The translations under genes and the position numbers were made by a program. Positions 1 through 5,907 of a DNA stretch of 11,121 bases are shown here, piece by piece (within the stretch, counting starts at the first letter, position 1; each line of letters opens with the position of its first letter). The notes below the pieces were generated by a model. The model was not told the origin of the DNA and ran no database searches. It saw nothing but the letters and a program-made list of their open reading frames with translations. Source of the DNA: an uncultured Bacteroidales bacterium (GTDB taxonomy: Bacteria > Bacteroidota > Bacteroidia > Bacteroidales > JAUNSR01). The DNA lies in the NCBI GenBank assembly GCA_947074165.1, contig CAMTOT010000064.1, positions 1 through 11,121 on the forward strand, in the 5' to 3' direction.

Positions 1-152
1 AATCTTAAGTTAGGCTCTCCTCCGGAAAAGGCATTTATTATAAAAGTGCAAATAAAGTAACCTAAATACAATCCGATTAAAACAAGCCAGTTCTTGGTCG
101 CAATTTTCCAGGCACTAGACATAACATGTCCGTACGAATAATAATCTTTCAT
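1..152 (-). CDS. Membrane protein of unknown function, N-terminal fragment
   Basis: An open frame of 50 codons starts at an ATG at 152-150 and runs off the left edge. The peptide begins MKDYYSYGHVMSSAWKIATK, then has a strongly hydrophobic stretch (about residues 22-42, NWLVLIGLYLGYFICTFIIN) that looks like a first transmembrane helix, followed by a small-residue turn (FSGGEP). The pattern of a short amphipathic cytoplasmic start with a W-K-I-x-x-K-N-W run into a helix resembles multi-pass DUF975-like or stress-type membrane proteins, but too little is visible to name a family. It is divergent from the lipoprotein at 375 and has a good promoter box just upstream (175-207). Seen: frame, hydrophobic segment, promoter. 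Inferred: it is a real gene. Confidence 0.72.
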   Translation of the reverse strand, partial: MKDYYSYGHVMSSAWKIATKNWLVLIGLYLGYFICTFIINAFSGGEPNLR

Positions 153-174
153 ATAATATTTATTTGTTTTTTAA

Positions 175-207
175 CAAAGTTATTCATTTTTATTGAATTA
201 TGGCAAA
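175..207 (-). promoter_or_regulatory. Bacteroidetes-type promoter for the leftward membrane protein
   Basis: Read on the minus strand, TAACTTTG (complement of 175-182) matches the TAnnTTTG -7 consensus exactly. A TTTG (complement of 204-207) lies 21 bases upstream of it, the spacing expected for the -33 element. It lies 23 bases before the ATG at 152. Confidence 0.55.
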
Positions 208-313
208 TAATCTTACTTGTGTTAATATTTTTCAATTCTTTATGCCGGTTATTTTTGATTTATGTAGTTTGTATTCTTAATTGAAAATGCTTTAGATAAG
301 CGTTTTAATTTCA

Positions 314-321
314 TATTTTTG
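314..321 (+). promoter_or_regulatory. -7 promoter box for the lipoprotein/B3-4 gene pair
   Basis: TATTTTTG is a perfect TAnnTTTG box about 53 bases before the ATG at 375. The -33 region is weak (TTTA at 291-294, 19 bases upstream). Together with the opposite-facing promoter at 175-207 it makes 153-374 a divergent regulatory spacer; no other gene is visible there. Confidence 0.5.
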
Positions 322-374
322 TCTCCTTATAATATGGGTAACATTAATAATGAAATAAATAAACAAATAGAGAT

Positions 375-596
375 ATGAAAAATATGATTAAACTATCATT
401 AGCCGGAGCTGCTTTACTACTTCTTTCTTCTTGTGGAGGCGAAAAAAAGAAAACTAATGATATAGAGGGTTTTCTGAAAGATACACAGAAAAAGATTGAA
501 AAATCTGACGCTAAGAAAGATATAGAAAAAGCGGCTAAATCACTGGAAAAGGAGATGAAAGACGCGGCTGAAAAGCTTGAGAAAAAATCTAAATGA
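375..596 (+). CDS. Small Lys/Glu-rich lipoprotein, hypothetical
   Basis: A 73-residue protein with a signal peptide (residues 1-19, hydrophobic AGAALLLL) and a lipobox ending LSSC, so Cys20 would be lipidated after cleavage by signal peptidase II. The mature part is almost entirely Lys, Glu, Asp and Ala, with Ile/Leu/Met at helical spacing in residues 30-70 (for example SLEKEMKDAAEKLEK), predicting one long amphipathic helix or coiled coil. The residues right after the Cys are GGEKKK, not the acidic run associated with surface export in this phylum, so a periplasm-facing anchor is more likely. A second in-frame ATG at codon 4 is a possible start, but codon 1 leaves the best charged n-region. 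It is 15 bases from the next gene and probably cotranscribed. The family is not recognised; similar helices occur in YtxH-like or Lpp-like envelope proteins, but that is only a resemblance. Confidence 0.8.
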   Translation: MKNMIKLSLAGAALLLLSSCGGEKKKTNDIEGFLKDTQKKIEKSDAKKDIEKAAKSLEKEMKDAAEKLEKKSK

Positions 597-611
597 TAAA
601 ATTGGTGCTTT

Positions 612-1274
612 ATGAAAAATGTAGTCAAAACTGATGCTTTCACGAGCGCGGTATCACTTTATAAAGGAGTGGCAATATCATGTAGTGTAAGTAATAGTAG
701 CTACAACGAAGAGTTATGGTTGGAAATAGATTCTCTCTGCGCCGAGTTTGGCAGCAAGTATAAGGTAGAAGATATAAACAAAAGAGAAACTATAAATGCA
801 ACCAGACAGGCCTATAAGGCATTGGGGAAGGACCCTAACCGTTACAGGCCTTCGGCAGAAGCACTTTGCAGACGCATCATTAAAGAGAAGTCTCTTTATA
901 AAATAAATACTCTGGTCGATTTAATTAATCTTATATCTATTAAAACCGGATATTCGATAGGCGGATTTGATGAGGATAAAATATCGGGAGATACGCTTGT
1001 GCTTGATGCCGGCACAAAAGATGATGTCTTCTGCGGAATAGGGCGCGGGCTGCTCAATATAGATGGACTGCCTGTATTTCGTGATCAAGAAGGTGGCATA
1101 GGTACGCCTACAAGTGATAATGAAAGAACCAAGCTCCATGAGGATTCGGTGAAGCTGCTTATGATTATTAATGGTTATAGTGGTGAGGACGGACTCAGAG
1201 AGTGTGTGGAATATTCTAAGCATCTTTTGAAGAAATACGCAGAAGGAGAAAACTTCGAAGTAAGTTATTTTTAA
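612..1274 (+). CDS. Stand-alone B3/B4 tRNA-binding (PheT editing-type) domain protein
   Basis: A 220-residue protein made almost wholly of the B3/4 domain otherwise found in the beta subunit of phenylalanyl-tRNA synthetase, where it hydrolyses Tyr-tRNA(Phe). The clearest motif is at about residues 63-85: ATRQAYKALGKDPNRYRPS followed by the EAL and RR positions. The downstream motif around GTPTSDNERT (residues 164-173) is also typical of free-standing members. There are no anticodon-binding, B1/B5 or catalytic synthetase domains and no signal peptide, so it is cytosolic. Established: B3/4 domains bind and deacylate mischarged tRNA in PheT. Inference: this free form does trans-editing or binds a related aminoacyl substrate; many such proteins are annotated only by domain. 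It follows the lipoprotein after 15 bases and ends at the terminator at 1288. Confidence 0.85.
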   Translation: MKNVVKTDAFTSAVSLYKGVAISCSVSNSSYNEELWLEIDSLCAEFGSKYKVEDINKRETINATRQAYKALGKDPNRYRPSAEALCRRIIKEKSLYKINTLVDLINLISIKTGYSIGGFDEDKISGDTLVLDAGTKDDVFCGIGRGLLNIDGLPVFRDQEGGIGTPTSDNERTKLHEDSVKLLMIINGYSGEDGLRECVEYSKHLLKKYAEGENFEVSYF

Positions 1275-1287
1275 TAATTATATGGTG

Positions 1288-1332
1288 AAAACCGCGTTAA
1301 GAGCTTTTATTAAGTCTTAGCGCGGTTTTTTT
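1288..1332 (+). terminator. Rho-independent terminator after the B3/4 gene
   Basis: Arms 1288-1302 and 1315-1329 pair over 15 bases with one G-U, a 12-base loop, and a T run at 1326-1332. It lies 14 bases after the B3/4 stop and isolates the ior operon downstream. Confidence 0.9.
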
Positions 1333-1524
1333 ATGTATTAGTTTTATTTGTTAAAAACTGAACAGTTTAATAAATTAATTGCATAATTAAATAAAAATAG
1401 CATAAATTGCATTTAAATAATAATTTGATAAAAATATAGCGTTATTGGGTTGTAATATGCAATTTTATTTGATTAATATACAATAATCCGAAACGTTATG
1501 ACCTTAAAAGGAAGTTAAGATATA
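1333..1524 (+). promoter_or_regulatory. AT-rich leader/control region of the ior-paaK operon
   Basis: No gene is visible. The octamer AATTGCAT occurs at 1377-1384 and 1405-1412 (28 bases apart, with similar A/T flanks) and inverted as ATGCAATT at 1457-1464. A 7-of-8 match to the TAnnTTTG box, TTTATTTG, lies at 1464-1471 and overlaps the inverted copy; no convincing -33 partner was seen. CCGAAACGTTATGACCTT at 1488-1505 recurs in the paaK leader. An SD-like AAAGGAAG (1507-1514) sits 10 bases before the iorA ATG. A six-codon reading frame (ATG 1498, TAA 1516-1518) overlaps it. The promoter call is weak; the repeats are directly visible. Confidence 0.4.
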
Positions 1525-3114
1525 ATGAACGAACAACTATTGCTGGGTGCTGAGGCTGTAGCTACAGCCGCGATTGATGCAGGGATATCAGGTGTATATG
1601 CGTATCCCGGAACTCCTTCTACAGAAATTACTGAATTTATACAAAAATCAAAGGACGCTCGTCAGAGAAATGTACGCGCTAAATGGTCGGCAAATGAGAA
1701 GACAGCTTATGAAGCAGCTCTCGGTATGTCGTATGCGGGTAAAAGAAGTCTTGTGTGTATGAAGCACGTTGGACTAAACGTAGCTGCAGATGCTTATATA
1801 AATTCCGCGGTTACCGGAGTGAATGGTGGTATGGTCGTTGTGGTGGCAGATGATCCGTCAATGCACTCTTCTCAGAATGAGCAAGACACAAGAGTGTATG
1901 GTAAGTTTGCGCTTTTGCCTTTGCTCGAACCGTCAAACCAACAAGAGGCATACGATATAGTAAGATACGCGTTTGATTATTCGGAAGAGATTAAACTGCC
2001 GGTTGTGCTAAGACTTACTACAAGAATATCTCATTCACGCGCGGTAGTGAAGCGTGCTCCTATGAGCGATATGAATTCTCTTAATCCTGATACGGATAAA
2101 CGTAAATGGATATTGCTTCCGGCTAACGCGAGAAATCAATATGCCGCTTTGGTTGATAAACAGAGCGTGCTGACAGCAAACTCGGAGAATTCAATATTTA
2201 ATAAGGTTATTGAAGGCACATCTTCAAAAGCCGTTATTGCTTTCGGCATAGCTTTTAATTATGTAATGGAGGTAAAAGAGAGAGAAAATCTTGATATTTC
2301 TGTGCTTAAGGTGTCGCAATATCCATTGCCGCATAAACAGATCGCTGAATTTCTTTCAAAATATGATGATATACTTATAGCTGAAGAGGGATATCCGGTG
2401 TATGAAGAGTTGTTGAGAGGTTTCTCTGATAATGAAAAACTAAGAGGACGACTTGATGGCGCTTTACCACGTATGGGAGAGTTGAACCCTGATCATTTGG
2501 CTAAAGCTTTAGGTGTCGATATGCCTGAAATAGCGGTCGCATCGTCAATAATCGTAAATAGACCTCCTGCGCTTTGCAAAGGTTGCAGTCATAGAGATCT
2601 GTTTGAATCGCTTACTGCGGCTATGTCTGAATATGAGCACAAGCATGTATTCTCAGATATAGGTTGTTATACGCTTGGCGCATTGAAACCATTTGAGGCA
2701 ATAAGCACGTGTGTGGATATGGGCGCATCGATTACGATGGCAAAAGGTGCGGCTGAAGCCGGAGTTGCTCCTGCTGTAGCTGTTATCGGAGACTCTACAT
2801 TCACTCACTCAGGCATGACCGGGCTGCTTGACTGTGTAAATGATAAAACTCCTGTTACGGTGATTATATCAGATAATGCTACTACGGCAATGACAGGAGG
2901 ACAGGATTCGTCGGGTACAAATAAACTATATGATATATGTAAAGGTCTTGGTGTTGAGCCTGAGCATATTGTGACTTTTGTGCCTCTTAAATCAAATCTT
3001 GAGGCAAATATTGAGATGATAAAAAAAGAGCTTGATTATGACGGGGTATCTGTTATTCTGGCTTGTAGAGAGTGTGTGCAGGTAGCGGCGCGTAATAAGA
3101 AAAATAAAGCTTAA
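1525..3114 (+). CDS. iorA: Indolepyruvate/arylpyruvate:ferredoxin oxidoreductase, alpha subunit (short form)
   Basis: The TPP-carrying catalytic subunit of the 2-oxoacid oxidoreductase that turns aryl-2-oxoacids plus CoA into arylacetyl-CoA, CO2 and reduced ferredoxin, in the cytosol. Motifs in order: YPGTPSTEI (27-35); NEK with the likely catalytic Glu58; PALCKGCSHR (348-357, Cys351 and Cys354), the family's CPGCPHR-like motif; DIGCYTLG (378-385); GDSTFTHSG (422-430) and DNATTAMTGGQ (450-460), which together bind TPP-Mg. The chain stops at residue 529 just after ACRECV (513-518). Classic archaeal IorA proteins continue into a C-terminal ferredoxin-like domain with two CxxCxxCxxxCP clusters; that part is absent, and only 7 bases separate the stop from iorB, so it was not lost to a nearby frameshift. 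Substrate preference (indole-, phenyl- or hydroxyphenylpyruvate) cannot be read from sequence. The start has an SD-like AAAGGAAG upstream. Confidence 0.93.
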   Translation: MNEQLLLGAEAVATAAIDAGISGVYAYPGTPSTEITEFIQKSKDARQRNVRAKWSANEKTAYEAALGMSYAGKRSLVCMKHVGLNVAADAYINSAVTGVNGGMVVVVADDPSMHSSQNEQDTRVYGKFALLPLLEPSNQQEAYDIVRYAFDYSEEIKLPVVLRLTTRISHSRAVVKRAPMSDMNSLNPDTDKRKWILLPANARNQYAALVDKQSVLTANSENSIFNKVIEGTSSKAVIAFGIAFNYVMEVKERENLDISVLKVSQYPLPHKQIAEFLSKYDDILIAEEGYPVYEELLRGFSDNEKLRGRLDGALPRMGELNPDHLAKALGVDMPEIAVASSIIVNRPPALCKGCSHRDLFESLTAAMSEYEHKHVFSDIGCYTLGALKPFEAISTCVDMGASITMAKGAAEAGVAPAVAVIGDSTFTHSGMTGLLDCVNDKTPVTVIISDNATTAMTGGQDSSGTNKLYDICKGLGVEPEHIVTFVPLKSNLEANIEMIKKELDYDGVSVILACRECVQVAARNKKNKA

Positions 3115-3121
3115 TTAAGTT

Positions 3122-3682
3122 ATGACCAGAAATGTTATTATAGCGGGAGTGGGAGGACAGGGAATCCTTACTATCGCCTCAATTATAGATATGGCGGCAA
3201 TGCATGCCGGATTAAAAGTAAAACAGGCTGAAGTACATGGTATGAGTCAGCGTGGCGGAGAGGTGCAGTCACATCTGAGAATTTCTGATAAAGAGATATA
3301 CTCAGACCTTATACCTTTGGGACAGGCAGATCTTATACTTGCCGTTGAACCTATGGAAGCTTTGAGATATGTGCCATATCTTTCTGAAAATGGAGCTATC
3401 GTGACTTGTAGTGAGCCTTTCGTGAATATACCAAACTATCCGGATACGCAAGATATCTATTCTGAACTTAAAAAAGCAGCTAAAGATGTAATACTGGTAG
3501 ATGCTTCAGCCATAGCCAGGCAGCTGGGCAATCCGAAGTCATACAATATTGTTATGCTTGGCGCGGCCGCTAAATATACTGGCATTGATAATGCCGATTA
3601 TGAATGGAGTATTAAAGAGCTGTTTGGGAAGAAAGGACAGGAGATCGTAGATCTTAATATAAAAGCTTTTTACAATAAATAA
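3122..3682 (+). CDS. iorB: Indolepyruvate/arylpyruvate:ferredoxin oxidoreductase, beta subunit
   Basis: The 186-residue partner of IorA, equivalent to the gamma domain of pyruvate:ferredoxin oxidoreductase and thought to bind CoA. It opens with NVIIAGVGGQGILT (glycine-rich GVGGQG at 9-14) and has the family signature AEVHGMSQRGG at 36-46. Length is usual for the family, and no frameshift or missing motif is seen. The start is 7 bases after the iorA stop, so the two are almost certainly translated as a pair. Eight bases after its stop begins a stable hairpin (3690-3722) without a T run. Confidence 0.93.
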   Translation: MTRNVIIAGVGGQGILTIASIIDMAAMHAGLKVKQAEVHGMSQRGGEVQSHLRISDKEIYSDLIPLGQADLILAVEPMEALRYVPYLSENGAIVTCSEPFVNIPNYPDTQDIYSELKKAAKDVILVDASAIARQLGNPKSYNIVMLGAAAKYTGIDNADYEWSIKELFGKKGQEIVDLNIKAFYNK

Positions 3683-3689
3683 ACCCGAA

Positions 3690-3722
3690 AACGTTATGCC
3701 TTCACAGGGAGGGCGTAACGTT
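3690..3722 (+). promoter_or_regulatory. Intra-operon hairpin between iorB and paaK carrying a repeated leader motif
   Basis: Arms AACGTTATGCC (3690-3700) and GGCGTAACGTT (3712-3722) pair over 11 bases with one G-U and about a 10-base loop. No T run follows, so it is not a standard terminator. The left arm belongs to CCGAAAACGTTATGCCTT (3685-3702), which matches the iorA leader at 1488-1505 except for two one-base indels. AACGTTAT recurs at 3717-3724. It may be an mRNA-processing/stability element or an operator; which is not known. Confidence 0.5.
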
Positions 3723-3742
3723 ATACATTATACCTTGATGTT

Positions 3743-5038
3743 ATGTACTGGAATGAAAATATCGAATGTGCCGATAGGGCGGAAATGCAAAGAGTGCAGA
3801 GCGAACGTCTCTCAAATATGTTGAAACGTGTTTATGAGAATGTGCCTTTCTATCGGGAGAAACTTAAAGAAGCGGGAATTACACCCGACGATATAAAAAG
3901 TGTAAACGATCTGCATAAACTGCCATTTACTATAAAACAAGATTTAAGAGATAATTATCCTTTTGGTTTGTTTGCCGTGCCTCAGAATAAAGTGGTGAGA
4001 CTTCACGCATCGAGCGGTACTACCGGTAAACCGACTGTAGTGGGGTATACACAGAATGACCTGGAGATGTGGAGCGAGTGTTTCGCGCGTTGCGCTACTA
4101 TGGCAGGTGTGTCTAATCATGATATTGCTCAGGTAGCTTACGGATACGGACTCTTTACCGGTGGACTTGGCGCTCATTATGGTTTTGAAAGAGTCGGTGC
4201 TTCTGTTATCCCTATTTCCGGTGGGAATACAAAAAAACAGCTCCAGCTTATGGAAGACTTTGGTTCTACGGTGATAGCTTGTACTCCTTCTTACGCTTCT
4301 TTTTTGGCAGAGACGGTTACCGCTCAGGGAATTAAAGATAAACTGAAACTAAAGATTGGAGTGTTTGGCGCTGAGCCGTGGACTAATGAAATGCGCTCAT
4401 ATATTGAGAATACTCTTGATATAAAGGCTTATAATATATATGGTCTGAGTGAGATAATCGGACCTGCGGTATCTATGGAGTGTGAGTGTCAGGACGGAAG
4501 TCATATACAAGAGGATCATTTTATACCTGAAATTATAAATCCGGAGACAGGAGAGGTGCTTCCTTATGGTGAAGTAGGCGAACTTGTGTTTACAACAGTT
4601 ACCAAAGAGGCTATGCCGCTTATCAGATACCGTACACGAGATCTGACTAAACTTATAGTTGGTAAATGTAAATGCGGCAGAACGACAGTGCGTATGGCTC
4701 CCGTTATGGGGCGTTCAGATGATATGCTTATCATAAGAGGTGTTAATGTATTTCCTTCTCAGATTGAATCCGCTCTGATGGAGGTTTATGAGAAGTCTCC
4801 TAATTATCAGCTTATTGTAAATAGAAATAATAATCTTGATACACTTGAGGTGAAGGTTGAGCTTACTGATGAGCACTGGAACTCTGAGGTTAAGGAGATT
4901 GAAATGCTTAAAAAGAGAATAAGTGATAATATAACATCGCTTATCGGACTTCACGCCTCGATTAAAATGGTTGAGCCTAATTCGCTGCCTCGTTCGGAGG
5001 GTAAAGCGCAGAGAGTAATTGATAATAGAAATATTTAA
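3743..5038 (+). CDS. paaK: Phenylacetate--CoA ligase (AMP-forming)
   Basis: A 431-residue adenylate-forming enzyme that activates phenylacetate or another arylacetate with ATP to the CoA thioester. Motifs in order: phosphate loop SSGTTGKPT (90-98), YGLSE (233-237), YRTRD (296-300) with the ribose-binding Asp300, hinge GRSDDMLIIRG (323-333), and the C-terminal lysine in SEGKAQRV (Lys421) expected to act in adenylation. Cysteine/histidine clusters at MECECQDGSH (245-254) and CKCGR (309-313) look like the structural zinc site of this family; that assignment is inference. Length and domain order are normal. It follows iorB after a 60-base gap holding a hairpin. Being coupled to IorAB, it may run in either direction: activating imported arylacetate, or making ATP from arylacetyl-CoA. 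The exact aryl substrate is unknown. Confidence 0.93.
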   Translation: MYWNENIECADRAEMQRVQSERLSNMLKRVYENVPFYREKLKEAGITPDDIKSVNDLHKLPFTIKQDLRDNYPFGLFAVPQNKVVRLHASSGTTGKPTVVGYTQNDLEMWSECFARCATMAGVSNHDIAQVAYGYGLFTGGLGAHYGFERVGASVIPISGGNTKKQLQLMEDFGSTVIACTPSYASFLAETVTAQGIKDKLKLKIGVFGAEPWTNEMRSYIENTLDIKAYNIYGLSEIIGPAVSMECECQDGSHIQEDHFIPEIINPETGEVLPYGEVGELVFTTVTKEAMPLIRYRTRDLTKLIVGKCKCGRTTVRMAPVMGRSDDMLIIRGVNVFPSQIESALMEVYEKSPNYQLIVNRNNNLDTLEVKVELTDEHWNSEVKEIEMLKKRISDNITSLIGLHASIKMVEPNSLPRSEGKAQRVIDNRNI

Positions 5039-5056
5039 TCTTAAATTTTTACTGCT

Positions 5057-5485
5057 ATGATTATTAAACAATTATCTATTTTCCTTGAAGATAAGGTGGG
5101 GAGACTTGCTGAACTGACTGAAATTCTTGCAAAAAATGATATTAATATGTCGGCATTCTCCGTTGCTGATGCTCTTGATTACGGTATTTTGCGTGTCGTG
5201 GTAGGGCGTCCGGAACTGGCGGCTCAGATACTTAAAGAGGCAGGATATTCGGTAAAGATGACCGACGTGGTTTGTCTTGCCGTGCCGCATCAGCCGGGAG
5301 GGCTTTATAAAGCTCTTCATATATTATCGGAAAATAATATAGCTATTGATTATATGTACGCGTTTGCTTCTAATGTTGATTCGGCTACCGTAGTTCTGCA
5401 TAGTGATGATGTCAAGCACCTGGCACAGGTACTTCAGGATAATCAGATGGAACTTGTGAAGTCGAATAAAATTTATCAGGTATAA
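5057..5485 (+). CDS. Tandem ACT-domain protein, probable amino acid sensor
   Basis: A 142-residue protein made of two ACT domains (about residues 1-68 and 69-142) with no enzymatic or DNA-binding part. The first begins IKQLSIFLEDKVGRLAELTEILAKNDINM in the typical ACT layout (beta strand, DxxGxL-type turn, helix, NINI-like turn); to respect length only DKVGRLAEL (12-20) and NDINM (27-31) are quoted as the key parts. The second has HQPGGLYKALHILSENNIAI (77-96), again the PGGL turn and helix. Established: ACT domains bind amino acids and regulate metabolic enzymes. In this operon an aromatic amino acid is the obvious candidate ligand, but that is inference. The start lies 18 bases after paaK, and the stop is 9 bases before the thioesterase ATG. 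Confidence 0.88.
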   Translation: MIIKQLSIFLEDKVGRLAELTEILAKNDINMSAFSVADALDYGILRVVVGRPELAAQILKEAGYSVKMTDVVCLAVPHQPGGLYKALHILSENNIAIDYMYAFASNVDSATVVLHSDDVKHLAQVLQDNQMELVKSNKIYQV

Positions 5486-5494
5486 TTGAGTGCT

Positions 5495-5896
5495 ATGCTT
5501 GAAAAGTATAAAAAATTCTTCAGAGCTGATCGTTTTTCCGGATTAACCGGTATTGAGATTCTTGGGGCGCGTCCCGGATATGCTAAAACTATGATTCATA
5601 TTGGAGAACAGCATCTAAACGGTGCAGGTGTGCTTCATGGCGGAATGATATTTACCCTCGCTGATTTTGCGGTAGCTGTTGCTTCCAACAGTTACGGATA
5701 TGTGACCTTATCCGTAAATGCATCTGTGTCTTTTTTTGCCGGCTGCGACAGTGGCATAGTTATAGCTGAGGCGAAAGAGATATCCAGAAGTAACAAGCTT
5801 TGCACCTATGATGTGAATGTGTATGATGAGTCGGGGAAACTGCTTGCCAATACAAAAGTGACAAGCTACATAACACCCAAGGAGATTGAATTTTAA
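5495..5896 (+). CDS. paaI: PaaI-type hotdog thioesterase
   Basis: A 133-residue hotdog-fold acyl-CoA thioesterase. The signature HLNGAGVLHGGMIFTLADFA runs from residue 40 to 59 and contains the HGG turn and Asp57 of the family active site. Length is normal for single-domain PaaI proteins, which work as tetramers in the cytosol. ATG 5495 is chosen as start; a TTG at 5486 directly after the ACT stop would add MSA and cannot be excluded. The position next to paaK suggests it hydrolyses arylacetyl-CoA, either to release the free acid or to rescue trapped CoA. PaaI of classical phenylacetate pathways acts on ring-hydroxylated or dead-end CoA esters, but no ring-oxidation genes are present here, so that role does not carry over simply. 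The symbol marks the family, not proven orthology. Confidence 0.85.
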   Translation: MLEKYKKFFRADRFSGLTGIEILGARPGYAKTMIHIGEQHLNGAGVLHGGMIFTLADFAVAVASNSYGYVTLSVNASVSFFAGCDSGIVIAEAKEISRSNKLCTYDVNVYDESGKLLANTKVTSYITPKEIEF

Positions 5897-5907
5897 TAAA
5901 CACGACA

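Noticed and set aside
344..643. Minus-strand open frame of 99 codons opposite the small lipoprotein
   Set aside because: It is Phe/Ser-rich, the antisense image of the Lys/Glu-rich lipoprotein, overlaps both that gene and the next, and has no domain or promoter.
1498..1518. Regulatory leader peptide MTLKGS before iorA
   Set aside because: It is only six codons without aromatic residues, so it does not fit attenuation by Phe or Trp; the paaK copy of the motif does not give a matching short frame.
3690..3722. Terminator after iorB
   Set aside because: The stem is strong but the following bases (ATACATTATACC) hold no T run, and paaK belongs functionally to the operon.
5486..5494. TTG start for the thioesterase immediately after the ACT stop
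   Set aside because: It adds only three residues; the ATG at 5495 gives the usual family N-terminus. It was kept as an alternative only.
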